The notes under the pieces are model-generated. The model worked only from the letters and a program-made list of their open reading frames with translations, ran no database searches and was not told where the DNA came from. Of a DNA stretch of 64,000 nt, positions 34,710-43,921 are shown in pieces; positions within the stretch are counted from its first letter, which is position 1; the number at the start of each line of letters is the position of its first letter. The translations under genes and the position numbers were made by a program. The DNA lies in assembly GCF_028610675.1 (NCBI RefSeq), contig NZ_JAQQWS010000009.1, positions 1 to 64,000 on the forward strand, written 5' to 3'. This stretch comes from Alkalihalobacillus pseudalcaliphilus. GTDB taxonomy: Bacteria; Bacillota; Bacilli; Bacillales; Bacillaceae_D.

Positions 34710-36374
34710 ATGAGAACAATGAAGATTAAAGATTATATCGAGAAGACTTTGATGCGATACACTATGATTATTTTAATTATTATCCTTAGTATTTATCTTC
34801 TATCTCTTTTTGTTCTGTTTCAATATACAATCGTTCGTCCAAACCTTAACACCCATCAGCAATTAACGACCAAACTTGAGCAAGATTTTCATACAATACG
34901 TGAAGAGTTACACACACTTTCTCTCAAAAAAGAGATTAAACAATTTATCAAATTAGAGGTAGGTCATAGGAAAGTAAGCCAACAACTTTATGACTTACAA
35001 AATCAATTAAATATCTCCACGCACTTTCTAGTCTTGAATTCTAATAGAGAAATATTAGCTAGTAGTCTCTTAGACGAGCAAAAAAACCGATTACTTGAAG
35101 ATTACTATTTCTCTACTCTGATTGAACGATTAAATAACGAACATATTTTAGAACAATCAATTGGAAACGCTTTAATTAGTTCTACTCCTAGTTCGTCTTA
35201 TTTTTTATCAACAACCATTGAAGAGGCTGGACAGACGATTGGTTACCTCTTTTTCTTTGTTAGACCTATTAATCAGATTCAAAGTCAACATGAAATGACG
35301 TATGTGGTTGATTCATACAACAATATAATCGGTCAGTCACACCACTTTCATAGCGTTCCATTAGGCAAGCTTCATTTAGATGCCGATAAATCTTTTCAAA
35401 TGATCGAGAATTCTTATTATTATGTAAGTCGAAGTGTGTTACATGATAGCCTAATGATGATCTATACCTTAACACCTGTGAATATCTTTATTTTACTGAT
35501 TATCTATGGACTTACTTCGATGTTTGTCATGCTTTTTATAATTTTCCTTATCGCCTATTTGATTGCACCTAAGATATTAAATAAATCATTGTTAGCATTT
35601 GACTCGCTATTGGCTACGATTACCAATCATAAGCCAGACGTTCAGCATCAAACTCAGGAATTTAGTGAGTTCCAGCTCATTTATGAAGAGTATACAAATA
35701 AAATCGAGCAAATCCGAAGCTTAATTGAAACCAATCAAGAAATAGTCGAGCATAAGAAAAAGATAGAAATCAAAAATCTTGAGGCGAAATTTAATCCACA
35801 TTTTCTATACAATGTCTTAGAAATGTTAAAATATGAAATAACATTAAACCCTGATAATGCCTCAGAAATCATTGTCAAAATTGCTCGATTAATGCGTTAT
35901 AATACGAATCTAGGTGAGATGACTGTGCCCTTAAATGAGGACCTCGTGTATGTACTTGATTATATTGAATTACAGAAAATGCGCTTTGGTCAGAGGTTAG
36001 ATGCTCATATTAATATTCCTGAAGAACACAATCAACTGCATGTGCCTAAATTAATCGTTCAGCCACTAATTGAAAATGCCATTAAGCATAATATCGAACG
36101 AGTTCATTCACTTACAATCCATGTCTATTCCGAAGTCCATGGACAAGACTTCATCATTACAATCAAAGATGACGGGTTAGGCATATCATCAACGCGCATG
36201 TCAGAAATTCATTCGCTATTAGAAGGAACAAATGAAATTGGTTCACATATTGGTCTGAAGAATACGCACCAATTAATTCAAATTCTTTATGGAGAAAATT
36301 ATGGATTGTCGTTACAGTCAAAGGAAGGAAATGGGACAAGTGTATTAATTAAAATTCCAAAAGAGATTAGGTGA
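34710..36374 (+). CDS. YesM-type sensor histidine kinase
   Basis: 554 residues. Membrane segments at about 15-38 and 255-290 bracket an extracellular sensor region of about 210 residues. The kinase core has the His box KFNPHFLYNVLEML (His near 372), the N box QPLIENAIKH and the G boxes DDGLGIS and GIGLKN-like HIGLKNTH, as in the LytS/YesM His_kinase family. GGAG precedes the ATG. Its stop overlaps the response-regulator start. It probably senses the operon's own solute, perhaps through the binding protein (inference). Confidence 0.94.
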   Translation: MRTMKIKDYIEKTLMRYTMIILIIILSIYLLSLFVLFQYTIVRPNLNTHQQLTTKLEQDFHTIREELHTLSLKKEIKQFIKLEVGHRKVSQQLYDLQNQLNISTHFLVLNSNREILASSLLDEQKNRLLEDYYFSTLIERLNNEHILEQSIGNALISSTPSSSYFLSTTIEEAGQTIGYLFFFVRPINQIQSQHEMTYVVDSYNNIIGQSHHFHSVPLGKLHLDADKSFQMIENSYYYVSRSVLHDSLMMIYTLTPVNIFILLIIYGLTSMFVMLFIIFLIAYLIAPKILNKSLLAFDSLLATITNHKPDVQHQTQEFSEFQLIYEEYTNKIEQIRSLIETNQEIVEHKKKIEIKNLEAKFNPHFLYNVLEMLKYEITLNPDNASEIIVKIARLMRYNTNLGEMTVPLNEDLVYVLDYIELQKMRFGQRLDAHINIPEEHNQLHVPKLIVQPLIENAIKHNIERVHSLTIHVYSEVHGQDFIITIKDDGLGISSTRMSEIHSLLEGTNEIGSHIGLKNTHQLIQILYGENYGLSLQSKEGNGTSVLIKIPKEIR

Positions 36375-36379
36375 TGTCC

Positions 36380-37144
36380 ATGTATCGCGTTCTAATCGTT
36401 GAAGATGAACAAATCATTCAAAGAGGGCTACAATTTAAAGTAAATTGGTTAAAAAATCACTGTATGGTCATCGGTTGTGCCGATAATGGCGAAGAAGGAG
36501 AAGAGAAAATCTTAGCACTCAAACCAGATATTATTATTACTGATGTGAGAATGCCCTTTAAAGACGGCCTCGAGATGTTACGGGAGACGTATAAGAAGGT
36601 TGACTATCAGGCGATGATTATTTCGGGGTTTAGTGAGTTTGAATATGCCCAGCAAGCGATAACGATGGGTGTTCATAGTTATATGCTCAAACCGATTGAC
36701 ATGCAAGAGTTTGAGCAAAGCTTGGCTTCCTTAGTCCAACGTTTAAATGAGCAGAAAATTCATCACCACTTAGAGGCAAACCAACTACTATTTCAACAAA
36801 TCTTAAATGTCGACTTGCTTTATCAAATTCAATCTAGTCTCATTAATGAAGCGATTCAATATATCAAGTTACAATACCAACAGAAGCTCACCTTAAAACA
36901 AGTAAGCGAAACACTAAACGTTTCAAGTGTTACCTTGAACCTTAAATTTAAAGAGTACACACAGTTTCACTTTAATGAGTTCCTCAATCGTTATCGAATT
37001 ATCAAGGCCCTTGAACTGCTCCAGGATGATTCCAAGTTAGTCTATGAAATCGCAGAAGAAGTCGGATACAGTGAGTATAAATACTTTAGTAGTGTCTTCA
37101 AAAAATTTGTCGGTATGTCTCCTAAACAATTTATTGGACAGTAG
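36380..37144 (+). CDS. YesN-type response regulator with AraC DNA-binding domain
   Basis: 254 residues from ATG at 36380, the usual MYRVLIVEDEQ start, with AGGTGAT six bases upstream; in-frame GTG and ATG at 36371 and 36374 are alternatives. Receiver domain: VEDE acidic pair, phospho-acceptor Asp in IIITDVRMP, ISGFSEFEYA and LKPID Lys. C-terminal AraC-type helix-turn-helix pair (about 155-254; LKQVSETLNVSSVTLNLKFK and VYEIAEEVGYSEYKYFSSVF). Pairs with the kinase just upstream to regulate the transporter operon. Confidence 0.95.
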   Translation: MYRVLIVEDEQIIQRGLQFKVNWLKNHCMVIGCADNGEEGEEKILALKPDIIITDVRMPFKDGLEMLRETYKKVDYQAMIISGFSEFEYAQQAITMGVHSYMLKPIDMQEFEQSLASLVQRLNEQKIHHHLEANQLLFQQILNVDLLYQIQSSLINEAIQYIKLQYQQKLTLKQVSETLNVSSVTLNLKFKEYTQFHFNEFLNRYRIIKALELLQDDSKLVYEIAEEVGYSEYKYFSSVFKKFVGMSPKQFIGQ

Positions 37145-37328
37145 GAAGTAGAGATTCTTCAGACACTCACATAACTTTGTGATATTGGCCATTTCTTATC
37201 TCTATAACCCTTTGAGTAACGTTCAATTAGAACTTCACATTTATTAATGACGAAATTCGCTTCTGGTGTTAGGATATATCTATCGGACCAAAAGTACTAA
37301 TAGATTAACTAGTCAGAAGGTGTTTTAT

Positions 37329-38417
37329 TTGAGTGCCATTTTTTCAAACTTTATAACGATCATCTTAATTCCGGTTATCATTACCATTATTTGTTCCTTA
37401 TTCTTCCTATACAAAGGCGATGCTATAAAGAAAAAAAGAGCGATTCACCTTAAAAGAAAAGAGACGAAAAAGGAGCATCCCCATAATGAGGGTGACATAC
37501 CCTTTGCGTATATTGGCAATCAAAAAACAAGTATCATTAGCTGTGTGGGAACAGGGACAGAGCGAATTCGCAGTAAACATATAACGTCTTTACTCAGACA
37601 TGAAGCGATTACCTTACCTGAACAGCTCACACAGCGTCGCGAACAGATTGAACAAAGTCGGGCCATGTATAATACCAAACAAGTCGCTCTTCACTCATTC
37701 AAAGATTCGAAAACGGATTACGATGAGCAGCAACACCTGACATTACAATTTGTCATGTCCGATTATTATACCTATCAAGCCACCAATGCCCAATTAGATA
37801 AGCCATTCCCAAACAATACTTATCCTTCCATTAGAAGCGGTTTTTTACAGGGTGTAGACGATTGGAGAAAGCCAATTCCTTTTCTAGCGAACGGTGTTGG
37901 CGTTATAGGCACAGTGATTACCTCCGACCATCAAGTCATCTTAACGAAACGGAATAGCCATACAGGTGTACGTCCTGGTGAATGGGATGTGAGTGTTGTC
38001 GAAGCGATCGATCCCGTAGCCGATCGTTCCTCCACACAATCGGGTCCAGACATCGTGCAAAGTGTGATTCGTGGTGTGGAGCAAGAGGTTGGTTTACAAA
38101 TCGACCCTGATCAAGTGCATATTCTTGGTCTTGCACTCGATATGAAGTACTACCAATGGAACTTATTCGCGACAATAAAAGTAGAAGAAACCTTTCAAGA
38201 AGTGATCCAAGTCAATTCCGCAGGGGTACATGGTTCCAATGAGATTGACCGTTACCACCGAGCGGATGTGAGCATCGAAAGCTTTGCTGAGCTTTTCCCA
38301 AGAGATGATATATGGGACACAGGCAAATGGGCACTTTACTGGACATTACTTTATGAAGAAAAACAACGCTCACGAGTGCACAAAGAGCTAGTGAGGATCT
38401 TTAAGAAAAAGGGCTAG
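37329..38417 (+). CDS. Membrane-anchored Nudix-like hydrolase
   Basis: 362 residues from TTG at 37329 with AGAAGGTG six bases upstream; 21 earlier in-frame codons are unlikely. A single hydrophobic anchor (about 8-27) precedes a basic stretch and a region of unknown fold. From about 200 the sequence reads GVGVIGTVITSDHQVILTKR, GEWDVSVVEAIDP and VIRGVEQEVGLQI, a Nudix-like arrangement, although the box is loose and has a long insert between G and the R-x4-E part. Activity is therefore uncertain. A bidirectional terminator follows. Confidence 0.7.
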   Translation: MSAIFSNFITIILIPVIITIICSLFFLYKGDAIKKKRAIHLKRKETKKEHPHNEGDIPFAYIGNQKTSIISCVGTGTERIRSKHITSLLRHEAITLPEQLTQRREQIEQSRAMYNTKQVALHSFKDSKTDYDEQQHLTLQFVMSDYYTYQATNAQLDKPFPNNTYPSIRSGFLQGVDDWRKPIPFLANGVGVIGTVITSDHQVILTKRNSHTGVRPGEWDVSVVEAIDPVADRSSTQSGPDIVQSVIRGVEQEVGLQIDPDQVHILGLALDMKYYQWNLFATIKVEETFQEVIQVNSAGVHGSNEIDRYHRADVSIESFAELFPRDDIWDTGKWALYWTLLYEEKQRSRVHKELVRIFKKKG

Positions 38418-38440
38418 CTTCGATTCGAAGTAGCCCTTTT
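38406..38440. terminator. Bidirectional terminator
   Basis: AAAAAGGGCTA, then CTTCGA and TCGAAG, then TAGCCCTTTT: a long stem overlapping the end of the Nudix-like gene, shared with the convergent AraC gene. Confidence 0.92.
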
Positions 38441-38459
38441 CCTCGATCTTGATGAGTAT

Positions 38460-40697
38460 TTAATTAAGCTTACGATATTCACCAGGCGATATGCCTTCTA
38501 CTTTTTTGAACGATCTCGTAAAGCTGTTAGCATTCAAATAACCAACTTGCTCAGCAATGAATTTTATAGGATACTTACTTTCACTCAATAGAATTTTGGC
38601 CTCATTAATCCGACGCTTTTCTAAATAAGGGGCAAAATTTTCCCCTATCTTTTTCTTAAAGTAATGACTGAAATTTGTATAAGATAGCCCAAACTGATCG
38701 GCTACTTGTTGCATCGACATATTCGCATCCATATAGTGTTGGTCTAAATAGTTCAATACCTCTTGGATATTAACAGAACCTTTCACCGATTCATGACTCT
38801 CCCACTCAGTAACTAACTTTTCACTCATACTTCGTAATATCTTTTCAAGTTGAAGTACATCAATTTTCTTCTCTGAAATGGCATAATAATAATCTTCATT
38901 ATGTCCTAATTGATTTAATTCCTTTGCTAACACATTATAAGTATTAATAAATATCATCTTTAAAACAAAAATACTACTAACTTTTGTTTTCATTAAGTTA
39001 ATCAGTTTGTTTAGCTGTTTTTGACTTAGCATCGAATCACGACGTGTAAGACTCATTTCGATCACTTTTATTGTGTCAAATAATTGACTGAGAACATTAG
39101 CACTTTCTACATCAATTTGATCATAATCTACAACTTGACTTTGTTCATTCAAAATTGAGACCTCTAAAGCGGCTAAGCTATGAATATAGCTATTATTTAA
39201 CCTTTCTACTTTTTCAACGGTACCTACTCCAATCCTTACATTTGAACTAAAGGTCCGAAGCTTTTCCTCTACCAATTTAGCTAGTTCTTGTTGGTCCATC
39301 GTTAAGATTAGAATAAAATCTTCATGCCTCAAACCTTTAACCAAATAACTCCCAAGTTGGTCAAACTCTGTGCCTATTAAGTCAATATAACCTTTAAGTC
39401 CAGGGAGCAATGTGATAATATTACGATCCTTTGCAAAAAAAGTAAGAGAACAAACATATTCCTTCAATTGTATTTGGTGTTCAATTGCTTGTTTCGAAAC
39501 ATCATCCTTAGGTAGTGTTCCATTCAAATATTGTATAAAAAAGTATTCCTTTGATATATTCTTGTTCAGCATTACTTTACTAAATAGTTCACGGTTTTCA
39601 TTATGAAGACTATCAAAGGCATAGGAAACGACCTCATACTCATTCAAATTTTGGGTTGGTAGCGACTTTACTGACACTAGGGCTTTTTTCCTTAACTTTC
39701 TAATGGGCTCGTAATTTGTTCGCATAAACAAATAGATCAGTAAGACTTCAACACTGATAATGATCATAATCAACAAAAAAGTAACCGCTTTCAAGCGGGT
39801 GATTTTATGTAACACATCTTCTAGTGGTGTCACACTCATAAAAGTTAAACCATAAATTTTTGATGCTTGTAAACTGATTAAGTATCTCTTGCCTGAGAGT
39901 GTTATGAGTTCATCTAAATTCTCCCCCCTGTCTTCTAGCAGAGCTACAAGCTCATGATACTCATATTCACTTTCATGATCAGACGCTGCTAACAGCTCAC
40001 CCTCTTTGTCAAAAACGAAAAAGTTATGTTGAATTTCATCATCATCATATGGCTGATTTAAAAAGAACTTATGTTCTGGAATTACTAACATTAGTACGCC
40101 ATACGAATATAGATTCCGATATGGGACTGGCATTAATACGGTTACAGCGTCATATGAGCTATTAAATCTTCCATATAATTCAAGTGGCTCTGCGGATCTA
40201 ATTGAGATATCTGTTAGCTGATTCAGATCCTGTAACATCATCCGTTTATCCCAGTTTGGATAATAAAAAGTACTATCAATTTCATTAAATTCATCTAGTG
40301 GATAACTTCCAGGGAAAGAATAAAAATAACTAGATTCCTTATTATAAAAGATCACTTTCTCAACAAAGGAATTGTAGCCAAACATCTTCTCCATTTCTTG
40401 CATAATATGATAGGTATTATAGCCGTGGTCCGCTCTAAAAACCGGACGATTTAATTGATTATTTCGGTGAATAGCATCCGGATAATTCCAAAAATTCTCC
40501 ATTTGCATATCAATATTGTTCACAGTCTGTATTAATAATGCATTAGAACTGTCAATTGCCGCTTCCTTCATAATCGCTGTTGTCTGTGGATAGAAGTAAA
40601 AAAGTAAAAAGAGGACGGGTAATAAGAATACGGTAATATAGGATAATAGAAATTTTAATAATGCCTTTTGATGACGATATTTCTTCCATATCTTCAT
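38460..40697 (-). CDS. Membrane-bound AraC-family regulator
   Basis: 745 residues. Membrane segments at about 13-34 and 300-322 flank a large extracellular Cache-like sensor region; a HAMP-like linker and middle region follow, and the C-terminal about 100 residues form an AraC DNA-binding domain (MQQVADQFGLSYTNFSHYFK and IKFIAEQVGYLNANSFTRSF, ending in ISPGEYRK). One-component regulators of this type are common next to LplABC/YtcP transporters in Bacillaceae and Paenibacillaceae. GGAGGAG precedes the ATG. It lies downstream of, and probably controls, the transporter genes at 41395-44884. Confidence 0.93.
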   Translation of the reverse strand: MKIWKKYRHQKALLKFLLSYITVFLLPVLFLLFYFYPQTTAIMKEAAIDSSNALLIQTVNNIDMQMENFWNYPDAIHRNNQLNRPVFRADHGYNTYHIMQEMEKMFGYNSFVEKVIFYNKESSYFYSFPGSYPLDEFNEIDSTFYYPNWDKRMMLQDLNQLTDISIRSAEPLELYGRFNSSYDAVTVLMPVPYRNLYSYGVLMLVIPEHKFFLNQPYDDDEIQHNFFVFDKEGELLAASDHESEYEYHELVALLEDRGENLDELITLSGKRYLISLQASKIYGLTFMSVTPLEDVLHKITRLKAVTFLLIMIIISVEVLLIYLFMRTNYEPIRKLRKKALVSVKSLPTQNLNEYEVVSYAFDSLHNENRELFSKVMLNKNISKEYFFIQYLNGTLPKDDVSKQAIEHQIQLKEYVCSLTFFAKDRNIITLLPGLKGYIDLIGTEFDQLGSYLVKGLRHEDFILILTMDQQELAKLVEEKLRTFSSNVRIGVGTVEKVERLNNSYIHSLAALEVSILNEQSQVVDYDQIDVESANVLSQLFDTIKVIEMSLTRRDSMLSQKQLNKLINLMKTKVSSIFVLKMIFINTYNVLAKELNQLGHNEDYYYAISEKKIDVLQLEKILRSMSEKLVTEWESHESVKGSVNIQEVLNYLDQHYMDANMSMQQVADQFGLSYTNFSHYFKKKIGENFAPYLEKRRINEAKILLSESKYPIKFIAEQVGYLNANSFTRSFKKVEGISPGEYRKLN

Positions 40698-40800
40698 TTT
40701 TCTCCTCCTTTCGATTATTTGAATGTTTGTCTACAACGTTTTTTCTACTTTTATATGAAAGTTAGTGCTTCTGCTCATGTAAGTTGACCTTTCGGTCTTT

Positions 40801-40933
40801 GTTTTTGGTCCGTTTTTGAAAATCGAAATCGCCTTATCAGATGAATGAAATCATCTGAATGGCGGTTTCGATTTTCAAAACTTCACGCAAAGGCGTGAAG
40901 TAGCCAAGCAAGCTTGGCTAACGGTCCAAAAAC
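40801..40933. other. Compact four-stem palindromic element
   Basis: An outer stem GTTTTTGGTCCG (40801-40812) with CGGTCCAAAAAC (40922-40933), one mismatch, encloses three hairpins: 20 bp (40814-40833 with 40861-40880, one G-T pair), itself capped by TCAGATGA/TCATCTGA; CTTCACGC/GCGTGAAG (40881-40888, 40893-40900); and TAGCCAAGC/GCTTGGCTA (40901-40909, 40912-40920). Nearly every base is paired. No T run follows. It may be a structured RNA or a palindromic mobile remnant. Confidence 0.85.
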
Positions 40934-40989
40934 ACTTGGATATTGAATACTAATCCTGATGAGTTACTCCTCTCTTTTTTGTTATTTGT

Positions 40990-41065
40990 GGCTGTTTGTG
41001 CGGTGCGCTGAATCTTTTTGGGATTGCTCTTACGAGCTATCCCAAAAAGTGGCGGGACTACAGCC
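40990..41065. other. Second nested hairpin
   Basis: CTTTTTGGGAT (41014-41024) and ATCCCAAAAAG (41039-41049), a perfect 11-bp stem with an inner GCTC/GAGC, lie between GGCTGT (40990-40995) and ACAGCC (41060-41065). It follows the four-stem element by about 60 bases and uses the same nested style. Confidence 0.7.
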
Positions 41066-41083
41066 AAACGTGAGAATCCTCAA

Positions 41084-41165
41084 AACCAAATTGAATGAAG
41101 TTCCACCAGTTAAAGTGCCAAACACCAATTTCATCTTTGTTGGTGGCGAAGTGATTTTAGCTCCT
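41084..41165 (+). repeat. Dispersed intergenic element, copy 5
   Basis: AAAACCAAATTGAATGAAG, CCACCAGTTAAAG, then TTTCATCTTTGTTGGTGGCG and GATTTTAGCTCC. Closest in order to copy 1, over 40 kb away, including the trailing TTTTAGCTCC. Confidence 0.65.
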
Positions 41166-41342
41166 CCATGTGGGTTTTGTATACGGTTCAAACATGCCCC
41201 CTTCCGTCACTAATTAGGTTGTACGGATATTATCTTGAGTGACTCTATGAGCATTCATTCATAATTTGATTGTCCATTCAACTACTAGCAGCTATTTAGT
41301 TTGCTTCTTCATAGACCTAGCTAATCTTTATTATTCATGTGC

Positions 41343-41371
41343 AAAAAACCCAGCTCTCACTGAGTTTTTTT
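41343..41371 (-). terminator. Terminator of the LplA-like operon
   Basis: AAAAAACTCAG and CTGGGTTTTTT on the minus strand, around a short loop, 24 bases after the binding-protein stop. T runs on both sides. Confidence 0.85.
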
Positions 41372-41394
41372 AGCATATGACTTGCGATCTTGTT

Positions 41395-42954
41395 TTAATA
41401 CTGGTTATCTAACGCTCCTTGATATATCTCTTGATAACGCGGCAATCCCATATTTTCTAAATTTTCAATATAATTATCCCAATCTGTCTCAATTCCTCCA
41501 TTACTAATCCATTCCGCCCACTTACTCGTAATTAAATTAGTTAAATCTGTACGAATAATACTTAATTCATTATCCTCTTCTTTTGTAAATTTGACAGGTG
41601 GTAATATCCGATTGGAGTCTGGATAATAATCAGCTAATAACGTATCTTGCTCCATTCTTTCAAGTACAGTTGGTGGGGCAGCAATTCGAGAATCTAATTC
41701 ATCTGGAACATACATAAGACCGTGATCTACCAAAGCATTTGTCCACTTCCACTCATCCTCACTTATATTATCGGGTGGAGTCATAACCTTATATTGATTC
41801 CCATCTTGTTCAATACCAATATCAAAAGAACCATAATAACCCTGTGCTGAAGCCTCTTCCGAATAGAATCCGTCTAACCATTGAATCGCAGCGATTGGAT
41901 CCTCTACACTTGCAGAAATAACCGCTTTATTCGTTTGTGTTTTCATACCAAGTGGATCAGCTGGCCACAAAGCCTGAACGCCCTCCGTTGCACGAAATGG
42001 CTCAATAACTTCATATTGGGTACTCCATGCTCCAACTCGTTGTTCAAATGACCACCCAATTGTAAATCCAACCGTTGCCGCATCAGTAGCTTGTGAACGC
42101 GAGAAAAATTGCGACCAATCCTGTGTAAATACTTCCTGGTTAACTAATCCTTCAGCATATAATTTGTGTAAAAATGATACGAGTTCCTTATAATCTTCTG
42201 TGGCTGGCAGAAAAATATGCTCCCCATCTTTCACAGTATTATACCAGTCCGTATGTGCAACATAATTACCATAAGCACCTATTAATGCTAATGCACTGTA
42301 AGGGCCATGATCAGGTGCCCAGTCAAATGGAATCTCATCTGCTTTTCCATTTCCGTTAGGATCACCCTCTTTAAACGCTTTCAATACTTCATATAATTCA
42401 TCAAAAGTTGTTGGTGTCTCTAAACCGAGGTCATCTAACCATTGTTGGTTAATCATCGGAATTACACTACTAGAAGGACGATGAGGTAATACGGCTGGCA
42501 GCCCATAAATCTCACCATCAATTGTTGTAGCCAAATCTCTTACCTCGGGCATCTCTTCAAACATTTTACTAATATTAGGTGCATGTTCTTCAATTAATTC
42601 ATCCAAAGGTAGAAACAAAGAATTAAATGTCGCAATATCATCATAACCGATTGCACTAATAAACACATCCGGTAAATTGCCGCTAGCTAAGATCGGATTT
42701 TTTTGTTCATCCCACCCACTTCTGACCTCTGTCCATTCAATCTCTACCCCTGCTGCATCAGCAACATCTTGTACATAAGGGATTTCATCCATATCTTTTG
42801 TTAAGGCATTTAAAACAGCTAATACTTCTAGCTTTACTTTTCCATCTGGCGTAGTTCCTCCTTCCTCATTGGAAGATGGATTACAACCATTTAACACCAT
42901 CACCAACATTACTAATACAACCAAATACGGAAAAATCAACTTCACATTCTTCAT
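41395..42954 (-). CDS. Lipoprotein solute-binding protein, LplA-like
   Basis: 519 residues with signal and lipobox VLNGC (Cys near 24). TEVRSGWDEQKN, LASGNLPDVFIS, DGEIYGLPAVL and the loop DPNGNGKADEIPF, which resembles a calcium-binding DxNxNG loop seen in this family, mark it as an LplA/YtcQ-type extracellular binding protein; the C-terminus (NYIENLENMGLPRYQEIYQ) is also typical. Substrates in the family are usually plant-polysaccharide oligosaccharides, such as rhamnogalacturonan or xylan fragments. Third gene of the operon, after its two permeases. Confidence 0.92.
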   Translation of the reverse strand: MKNVKLIFPYLVVLVMLVMVLNGCNPSSNEEGGTTPDGKVKLEVLAVLNALTKDMDEIPYVQDVADAAGVEIEWTEVRSGWDEQKNPILASGNLPDVFISAIGYDDIATFNSLFLPLDELIEEHAPNISKMFEEMPEVRDLATTIDGEIYGLPAVLPHRPSSSVIPMINQQWLDDLGLETPTTFDELYEVLKAFKEGDPNGNGKADEIPFDWAPDHGPYSALALIGAYGNYVAHTDWYNTVKDGEHIFLPATEDYKELVSFLHKLYAEGLVNQEVFTQDWSQFFSRSQATDAATVGFTIGWSFEQRVGAWSTQYEVIEPFRATEGVQALWPADPLGMKTQTNKAVISASVEDPIAAIQWLDGFYSEEASAQGYYGSFDIGIEQDGNQYKVMTPPDNISEDEWKWTNALVDHGLMYVPDELDSRIAAPPTVLERMEQDTLLADYYPDSNRILPPVKFTKEEDNELSIIRTDLTNLITSKWAEWISNGGIETDWDNYIENLENMGLPRYQEIYQGALDNQY

Positions 42955-43000
42955 CTACCATTCCCCTCTCTCTGCTTTCATTTTTCAATATGAATAACAA

Positions 43001-43909
43001 CTAATCCTTCAAAGAACCGATCATGACACCTTTTTCAAAATATTTTTGTACAAATGGAAATACTAGTAATATCGGAACCGATGAAACGACAATGACACCG
43101 TATTTTATTAAATCACCCTTTTGCTGTGCCGTTACGTCCCCTGTACTAAGCATTTGACTACCAGCTCCACTACTAAACGCTTGATTCATAACAAGAATTT
43201 CCCTGAGTACTAGCTGCAATGGGTATAATTTTGAATCATTTAAATAAATCAATGCCTTCATATACTCATTCCAATAACCAACCGCATAATAAAGCATCAT
43301 TACAGCAATCAAAGCTTTTGATAATGGTAATGCAATCCGTAGGAAAAATTGAAAGTCCGTGCTGCCATCGAGTTTAGCTGATTCTAGTAATTCTTTTGGT
43401 AATGTCGTTTGAAAGAATACACGGGTAATGATCAAATTAAATACATTTACCGAAAAAGGAATAAGCATTACCCAAATGGTGTTAGTCAAACCAAATTGTT
43501 GGACCGTTAAATAGGTTGGAATTAATCCCCCACTAAAAAACATCGTAAATACAAAGAAAAACATTAGGAATTTTCTAGCTGTAAAATCCACCCTAGACAA
43601 TGCATAACCAGCAGGTATCGTAAACAGCAAGCTGACAACCGTTCCACCAATCGTATAAATGAACGTATTCTTTAAGCCCCTCCATATCCGATCATCGTTA
43701 AAAATTTCAATATAGCCAGCGAAGGTAATGTTATTTGGAAATAACCAAATATCTCCATTCGCAACAGACGCCGGGTTACTAATAGAAGCAATCACGACAA
43801 AATACACAGGATATAACGTGACAATGACCAAAGTCGTACAAAAAAGAGCGATCATGAATTTAAAGAAAAGCTCTGAGGGAGAATCCTTCATAGTCTGATT
43901 CACTTTCAT
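43001..43909 (-). CDS. Carbohydrate ABC permease, LplC/YtcP type
   Basis: 302 residues, six hydrophobic segments from about 16. TLYPVYFVVIASISNP and the EAA-region LLESAKLDGSTDFQFFLRIALP, and the end FVQKYFEKGVMIGSLKD, are characteristic of the LplC/YtcP branch. GGGAGG precedes the ATG and the gene lies 12 bases after its partner. No ATPase is encoded nearby; an MsmX-like shared ATPase is expected. Confidence 0.94.
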   Translation of the reverse strand: MKVNQTMKDSPSELFFKFMIALFCTTLVIVTLYPVYFVVIASISNPASVANGDIWLFPNNITFAGYIEIFNDDRIWRGLKNTFIYTIGGTVVSLLFTIPAGYALSRVDFTARKFLMFFFVFTMFFSGGLIPTYLTVQQFGLTNTIWVMLIPFSVNVFNLIITRVFFQTTLPKELLESAKLDGSTDFQFFLRIALPLSKALIAVMMLYYAVGYWNEYMKALIYLNDSKLYPLQLVLREILVMNQAFSSGAGSQMLSTGDVTAQQKGDLIKYGVIVVSSVPILLVFPFVQKYFEKGVMIGSLKD

Positions 43910-43921
43910 TTATCCTCCCTT

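Larger units (their letters stand above)
40698..41394. other. Intergenic stretch rich in folded palindromes
   Basis: No gene. It holds the four-stem element at 40801-40933, a second hairpin at 41014-41049 inside a wider stem, dispersed-element copy 5 and the terminator at 41343-41371. Confidence 0.7.

Noticed and set aside
40801..40933. tRNA
   Set aside because: It has four stems but no anticodon arm, T-loop or CCA-end consensus and is too long.
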